This document shows positions 56,815-64,000 of a stretch of 64,000 nt of DNA, one piece after another. Source of the DNA: Brachyhypopomus gauderio (Eukaryota; Chordata; Actinopteri; Gymnotiformes; Hypopomidae); the NCBI RefSeq assembly GCF_052324685.1, contig NC_135211.1, forward strand, positions 6,344,193 to 6,408,192, given 5' to 3'. The notes beneath the pieces are model-generated. The model was given only the letters and a program-made list of their open reading frames with translations, did not search any database and had not been told where the DNA came from. Both the position numbers and the translations under genes were made by a program. Numbering within the stretch: position 1 is the first letter of the stretch; the number at the start of each line of letters is the position of its first letter.

Positions 56815-58654
56815 GCACAAGCTGTTATGGGCACAAGCTGAATGAACCTCCCTATATTTACCCACTGTGCAAATCCCCCATGCAGCCAGTCACTCCCTAA
56901 CCCATTAAAAAACAATACTGGCCACAGAGGCCATCCCAATCCCCACTGGCACCATTACTGCATATTCAGTGCTACCAGTTCCATGTGGATTTTACCAGCT
57001 ATACCTGCAAGCGTTCCCCAGTACAGCACCTCTACGCTGGCCTGCCCAGTGACTAAAGCCATACCGAGTCCCACTGGCACCATTACAGCATGCTCAATGC
57101 CCAACAGTTCCAGACATGGCAATGACATGACAGCAGCCCACCGGCCTGCTCCCAGTCCTCCATGTACACACCAAACACCTCACCCATTCCATCTTCATAA
57201 TGCAATCCCCCAACCAGCCTATGTTCTCCTCATCCACAGACACTGACCAGCCTTTCAGCCACTTCAGATCATTCCTTCACAGCTACCCTTAGCTTACAGC
57301 CTCTAAAACCAAATTCCACAAGCAAGAATGTGGCAGACATCTACAAATCCCCCAGCACCTTTCTCTCTCTCTGCTGGCCTTATACACGCCTGCCACCCAC
57401 GCTCTCTCACCTCAGCCACCAGGTCTGCTTATTTCAGCTTCTTCCTTCTGAATCCTTCATCCACGACATCCTCAAATGGAGTTGCTAACTCTATAAAATA
57501 AACTATCTGCTCACCCTCGGAGTCCCACTCCATATCCTGCCTCAGAGTAGTTAAAGCAGTACACTGTGGAGCCTATAGTTTGTTTTACCTACATCTGCTA
57601 CCAATTACCGATCTTGCAATTTTCTGCCAATATAATTAGCCAATGCTCACACTTCGGTACAGTGCCACTCACACCCAAACCTAACAGTTCGATTCATATC
57701 ACTAATGGGTACAGGGTTAACAAGCTAGAGAAGTAAGCACCTGATTATGTATCCCTATATATCGTCCCTGACAAGCTAACCTCACATAATGTATAATATA
57801 ATGGTAATTATGGATTATACACACCAGATAAGCACCCGAGTTAGAACACAAGTGCTGAAATTGAAACATGGAATAGTCTTTGGTATGTGCTGGGCTAAAT
57901 AGCAGAGAATTAGCAGGACCTGTATTCTTTGTCCATTTGATTCTGGGCTGGGTAATCTGCGTTCACCGATCTTTAATATTCTGGTTCATATTTACTAGGA
58001 GCAAAAACAGGATAAAACTCTACCTCAAGGACCCATTTTTTAAAAACATTATCGACGCAACATTGATTGCTTTTCCGCGGGATACTATTCATAGTTCGGG
58101 CATGTCACCGGGACGCTCACCATCATCCCCAAACTTCCCGCTTTGACGTTAGACCCACGTGGTTGATCTGCGCGGTGGGTGACGTGTATCTTGTTGGACT
58201 GATGAGGTGAACAGTGGGCGCGTCAAGTAACAGCTCAGCTCACAATCCGAGTTTGTTCTGTTGGACGCCAGTAACGTAAACTACTTTTTGGGGAATCCCA
58301 CTGTATTTGACCACCGGTCCCACGTACAGTGTCAAATTTCACATTATCATGTGGATGATACATCTGGTGCTCCAGACCAGCTGCAGATTACTTCAGCATG
58401 CCCCCCCCCCCCTCCCCCCATACCTTCATTCACATCAAGCTCATTCACAGCAGCTAGGACTAATGGAAATTAAAATGCAATTAATTGCAGTCTTGTCGAT
58501 ACTGCTCTGGCCAACATCAACAACATGTGGTTCCATAAGTTGTATTGGGTGGTAAAGGTGCCGCTGGTAACAGTGCACTGACTCTGCTCAGTACAGCTTC
58601 TGCTTACACCTCAGTGTATTTCTGTGCAGCCAAGGTGACCTATTTAATGTCAAT

Positions 58655-58656
<2 letters not shown>

Positions 58657-58713
<57 letters not shown>
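58657..58713. repeat. (CA)n microsatellite
   Basis: About 28 CA units. Confidence 0.95.
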
Positions 58714-58716
<3 letters not shown>

Positions 58717-59071
58717 TCTTGTTGCTAATATTTAGCGAAATAATCCTAGACCTACAGCTAACTCTCACCCTGCCCTTACCCTCCTAAGGCAAAAGCAAAT
58801 CGTTTGGCTCTTTCGGGTCTTCAAAAGAAAGTCCCAGTTGTACCTGTGGGGATGACAAGGACTTCCTCACAAGGTCAACAACGTCAGATGTTCCAATCAT
58901 TGTAGGGACATTTGGTCAACATGGAGACATGTCAACACGTTCACACACGCTTGCATGCCCTCTTCTTCCTCCCATCATCACATCACACCTTCACACCATC
59001 AGGGGCTTTTCATTTCACAAACCAGTGGTTTTTCACAGAGCCCCACAGAGCACTGCAGCATATGAGCTTTA

Positions 59072-62000
59072 AACTATACTGCAGCCTGCTTTAGTAGCTT
59101 CTACAGTATACTACAGCCTGCTTTAGTAGCTACTACAGTATACTACAAACTTCTTTAGTAGCTAATACAGTATACCACAAACTGCTTTAGTAGCTACTAC
59201 AGTATACTACGGCCTGCTTTAGTAGCTTCTACAGTATACTACAGCCTGCTTTAGTAGCTACTACAGTATACCACAGCCTGCTTTAGTAGCTACTACAGTA
59301 TACCACAGCCTGCTTTAGTAGCTACTACAGTATACTACAACCTGCTTTAGTAGCTACTACAGTATACTACAACCTGCTTTAGTAGCTTCTACAGTATACC
59401 ACAGCTTGCTTTAGTAGCTTCTACAGTATACCACAGCCTGCTTTAGTAGCTACTATAGTATACTACAACCTGCTTTAGTAGCTACTACAGTATACTACAA
59501 CATGCTTTAGTAGCTACTACAATATACCACAGCCTTCTTTAGTAGCTACTACAGTATACCACAGCCTGCTTTAGTATCTTCTACAGTATACTACAGCTTG
59601 CTTTAGTAGTTTCTACAGTATACTACAACCTGTTTTAGTAGCTTCTACAGTATACTACAACCTGCTTTAGTAGCTACTACAGTATATCACAGCCTGCTTT
59701 AGTATCTTCTACAGTATACTACAGCTTGCTTTAGTAGTTTCTACAGTAAACCACAGCCTGGTTTAGTAGATACTACAGTATACTACAACCTGCTTTAGTA
59801 GCTACTACAGTATACTACAACCTGCTTTAGTAGCTTCTACAGTATACCACAGCTTGCTTTAGTAGCTTCTACAGTATACCACAGCCTGCTTTAGTAGCTA
59901 CTACAATATACCACAGCCTTCTTTAGTAGCTACTACAGTATACCACAGCCTGCTTTAGTATCTTCTACAGTATACTACAGCTTGCTTTAGTAGTTTCTAC
60001 AGTATACTACAACATGTTTTAGTAGCTTCTACAGTATATTACAACCTGCTTTAGTAGCTACTACAGTATACCACAGCCTGCTTTAGTATCTTCTACAGTA
60101 TACTACAGCTTGCTTTAGTAGTTTCTACAGTAAACCACAGCCTGGTTTAGTAGATACTACAGTATACTACAACCTGCTTTAGTAGTTTCTACAGTATACT
60201 ACAACCTGCTTTAGTAGCTACTACAGTATACTACAGCTTGCTTTAGTAGTTTCTACAGTATACTACAACCTGTTTTAGTAGCTTCTACAGTATACTACAA
60301 CCTGCTTTAGTAGCTACTACAGTATACTACAGCTTGCTTTAGTAGTTTCTACAGTATACTACAACCTGTTTTAGAAGCTTCTACAGTATACTACAACTTG
60401 CTTTAGTAGCTACTACAGTATACCACAGCCTGCTTTAGTAGCTACTACAGTATACTACAACCTGCTTTAGTAGCTTCTACAGTATACCACAGCTTGCTTT
60501 AGTAGCTTCTACAGTATACCACAGCCTGCTTTAGTAGCTACTATAGTATACTACAACCTGCTTTAGTAGCTACTACAGTATACTACAACATGCTTTAGTA
60601 GCTACTACAATATACCACAGCCTTCTTTAGTAGCTACTACAGTATACCACAGCCTGCTTTAGTATCTTCTACAGTATACTACAGCTTGCTTTAGTAGTTT
60701 CTACAGTATACTACAACCTGTTTTAGTAGCTTCTACAGTATACTACAACCTGCTTTAGTAGCTACTACAGTATACCACAGCCTGCTTTAGTATCTTCTAC
60801 AGTATACTACAGCTTGCTTTAGTAGTTTCTACAGTAAACCACAGCCTGGTTTAGTAGATACTACAGTATACTACAACCTGCTTTAGTAGCTACTACAGTA
60901 TACTACAACCTGCTTTAGTAGCTTCTACAGTATACCACAGCTTGCTTTAGTAGCTTCTACAGTATACCACAGCCTGCTTTAGTAGCTACTACAATATACC
61001 ACAGCCTTCTTTAGTAGCTACTACAGTATACCACAGCCTGCTTTAGTATCTTCTACAGTATACTACAGCTTGCTTTAGTAGTTTCTACAGTATACTACAA
61101 CATGTTTTAGTAGCTTCTACAGTATATTACAACCTGCTTTAGTAGCTACTACAGTATACCACAGCCTGCTTTAGTATCTTCTACAGTATACTACAGCTTG
61201 CTTTAGTAGTTTCTACAGTAAACCACAGCCTGGTTTAGTAGATACTACAGTATACTACAACCTGCTTTAGTAGTTTCTACAGTATACTACAACCTGCTTT
61301 AGTAGCTACTACAGTATACTACAGCTTGCTTTAGTAGTTTCTACAGTATACTACAACCTGTTTTAGTAGCTTCTACAGTATACTACAACCTGCTTTAGTA
61401 GCTACTACAGTATACTACAGCTTGCTTTAGTAGTTTCTACAGTATACTACAACCTGTTTTAGAAGCTTCTACAGTATACTACAACTTGCTTTAGTAGCTA
61501 CTACAGTATACCACAGCCTGCTTTAGTAGCTTCTACAGTATACCACATTCTCTTTTAGTAGTTACTACAATATTCTACAGCTTGCTTTAGTAGTTTCTAC
61601 AGTATACCACAGCCTGCTTTAGTAGCTACTACAGTATACTACAACCTGCTTTAGTAGCTTCTATAGTATACTACAACCTGCTTTAGTAGCTTCTACAGTA
61701 TACCACAGCCTGCTTTAGTAGCTTCTACAGTATACTACAACCTGCTTTAGTAGCTACTACAGTATACCACAGCCTGCTTTAGTAGCTACTACAGTATACT
61801 ACAATCTGCTTTAGTAGCTTCTACAGTATACCACAGCCTGCTTTAGTAGCTACTACAGTATACTACAATCTGCTTTAGTAGCTACTACAGTATACTACAG
61901 CCTGCTTTAGTAGCTTCTACAGTATACCACAGCCTGCTTTAGTAGCTACTACAGTATACTACAATCTGCTTTAGTAGCTACTACAGTATACTACACCCTG

Positions 62001-64000
62001 CTTTAGTAGCTACTACAGTATACTACAACCTGCTTTAGTAGCTTCTACAGTATAATACAACCTGCTTTAGTAGCTACTACAGTATACCACAGTCTGCTTT
62101 AGTAGCTTCTACAGTATACCACATCCTCTTTTAGTAGTTACTACAGTATACCACAGCCTGCTTTAGTAGCTACTACAGTATACTACAACCTGCTTTAGTA
62201 GCTTCTATAGTATACTACAACCTGCTTTAGTAGCTTCTACAGTATACAACAGCCTGCTTTAGTAGCTTCTACAGTATACTACAACCTGCTTTAGTAGTTA
62301 CTACAGTATACCACAGCCTGCTTTAGTAGCTACTATAGTATACTACAATCTGCTTTAGTAGCTTCTACAGTATACCACAGCCTGCTTTAGTAGCTACTAC
62401 AGTATACTACAATCTGCTTTAGTAGCTACTACAGTATACTACAGCCTGCTTTAGTAGCTTATACAGTATACCACAGCCTGCTTTAGTAGCTACTACAGTA
62501 TACTACAATCTGCTTTAGTAGCTACTACAGTATACTACACCCTGCTTTAGTAGCTACTACAGTATACTACAACCTGCTTTAGTAGCTTCTACAGTATAAT
62601 ACAACCTGCTTTAGTAGCTACTACAGTATACCACAGTCTGCTTTAGTAGCTTCTACAGTATACCACATCCTCTTTTAGTAGTTACTACAATATGCTACAG
62701 CTTGCTTTAGTAGTTTCTACAGTATACCACAAACTGCTTTAGTAGCTACTACAGTATACTACAGCCTGCTTTAGTAGCTACAACAGTATACCACAGCCTG
62801 CTTTAGTAGCTACTACAGTATACTACAACCTGCTTTAGTAGCTACTACAGTATACTAAAACCTGTTTTAGTAGCTTCTACAGTATACAACAGCCTGCTTT
62901 AGTAGCTTCTACAGTATACTACAACCTGCTTTAGTAGCTACTGCAGTATACCACAGCCTGCTTTAGTAGCTACTACAGTATACTACAATCTGCTTTAGTA
63001 GCTTCTACAGTATACCACAGCCTGCTTTAGTAGCTACTACAGTATACTACAATCTGCTTTAGTAGCTACTACAGTATACTACAGCCTGCTTTAGTAGCTT
63101 CTACAGTATACCACAGCCTGCTTTAGTAGCTACTACAGTATACTACAATCTGCTTTAGTAGCTACTACAGTATACTACACCCTGCTTTAGTAGCTACTAC
63201 AGTATACTACAACCTGCTTTAGTAGCTTCTACAGTATAATACAACCTGCTTTAGTAGCTACTACAGTATACCACAGTCTGCTTTAGTAGCTTCTACAGTA
63301 TACCACATCCTCTTTTAGTAGTTACTACAATATGCTACAGCTTGCTTTAGTAGTTTCTACAGTATACCACAAACTGCTTTAGTAGCTACTACAGTATACT
63401 ACAGCCTGCTTTAGTAGCTACAACAGTATACCACAGCCTGCTTTAGTAGCTACTACAGTATACTACAACCTGCTTTAGTAGCTACTACAGTATACTAAAA
63501 CCTGTTTTAGTAGCTTCTACAGTATACAACAGCCTGCTTTAGTAGCTTCTACAGTATACTACAACCTGCTTTAGTAGCTACTACAGTATACCACAGCCTG
63601 CTTTAGTAGCTACTACAGTATACTACAATCTGCTTTAGTAGCTTCTACAGTATACCACAGCCTGCTTTAGTAGCTACTACAGTATACTACAATCTGCTTT
63701 AGTAGCTACTACAGTATACTACAGCCTGCTTTAGTAGCTTCTACAGTATACCACAGCCTGCTTTAGTAGCTACTACAGTATACTACAATCTGCTTTAGTA
63801 GCTACTACAGTATACTACACCCTGCTTTAGTAGCTACTACAGTATACTACAACCTGCTTTAGTAGCTTCTACAGTATAATACAACCTGCTTTAGTAGCTA
63901 CTACAGTATACCACAGTCTGCTTTAGTAGCTTCTACAGTATACCACATCCTCTTTTAGTAGTTACTACAATATGCTACAGCTTGCTTTAGTAGTTTCTAC
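59072..64000. repeat. 32-bp satellite with higher-order structure, 4.9 kb and continuing
   Basis: About 154 copies of a 32-bp unit, CTGCTTTAGTAGCTACTACA followed by GTATACTACAAC, with recurring variants (AGCTTCTAC, CCACAGC, AGTTTCTAC, ATCTTCTAC). TAGTAGCTACTA and AGTATACT inside the unit are perfect palindromes. Higher-order copies: CCTTCTTT variants recur 1088 bp apart (59533/60621 and 59917/61005), which is 34 units. The CCACATCC block recurs 640 bp apart (62661, 63301, 63941), which is 20 units. The array is cut by the window end. Confidence 0.97.

Larger units (their letters stand above)
50345..59070. other. Large gene-poor stretch, probably the 5' intron region of cdkl5
   Basis: I searched the minus strand for the missing cdkl5 exon encoding the glycine loop and did not see it. 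What I can name is a SINE-like element, another SINE tail, a 17-bp array, a LINE 3' tail, a solo LTR and microsatellites. A partial duplication of about 55 bp occurs near 56930 and 57058 (both contain CCCACTGGCACCATTA). The rest is unassigned AT-rich DNA. Confidence 0.6.

Noticed and set aside
56842..57246. 134-codon Pro/His-rich frame
   Set aside because: Contains a partial internal duplication and resembles decayed repeat DNA; no recognisable domain, so not called a gene.

Overview
The window is a piece of a ray-finned fish nuclear genome, written so that every gene I recognise reads on the minus strand. The evidence is compact multi-exon vertebrate genes with GT-AG introns, very dense CA/GA/GATA microsatellites, and fish-type repeats: Tc1/mariner MITEs, a hAT MITE, L2/Rex-like and RTE-like LINE pieces, tRNA-SINE tails and a solo LTR. 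A teleost is near certain. An ostariophysan is possible but I cannot prove it.

In transcription order (right to left) the genes are: cdkl5 (15 coding exons, 50344 to 28632, lacking only the first roughly 33 codons); rs1, retinoschisin (6 exons, 23346 to 19376); a small two-exon H2B-like histone-fold gene (16414 to 16050) that I believe is the most notable object here; ppef1, the EF-hand protein phosphatase (16 exons, 15138 to 5265, complete); and the 5' part of a two-sushi-domain, Ser/Thr/Pro-rich secreted or membrane protein (2279 to beyond position 1). I rebuilt exons by translating the minus strand, requiring AG/GT (once AG/GC) boundaries, and checking that phases join. Every junction in ppef1, rs1 and the visible part of cdkl5 closes in frame. 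CDKL5-RS1-PPEF1 is the conserved block of human Xp22.13, but rs1 is on the same strand as its neighbours here, whereas human RS1 is opposite to them.

The rest is intron and intergenic DNA rich in tandem repeats. 36.3-42.0 kb (a cdkl5 intron) holds a decayed LINE and then a 4.3 kb element with terminal inverted repeats and a TA duplication, whose interior is almost entirely a 21/23-bp minisatellite. Further arrays lie at 43.9-44.6 kb (15 bp), 47.4-48.0 kb (14 bp, touching a cdkl5 splice donor), 49.1-49.4 kb (34 bp) and 54.2-54.4 kb (17 bp). The last 4.9 kb is one 32-bp palindrome-rich satellite with two higher-order periods (1088 and 640 bp) that runs off the window. From 50.4 to 59.1 kb I see no exon; it is probably the large 5' intron of cdkl5.

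Functionally the genes are neighbours by ancestry, not a pathway: CDKL5 is a neuronal Ser/Thr kinase, RS1 a secreted photoreceptor adhesion protein, PPEF1 a Ca2+/calmodulin-linked phosphatase of sensory cells. No bacterial-type operon, CRISPR, tRNA or rRNA gene was found.
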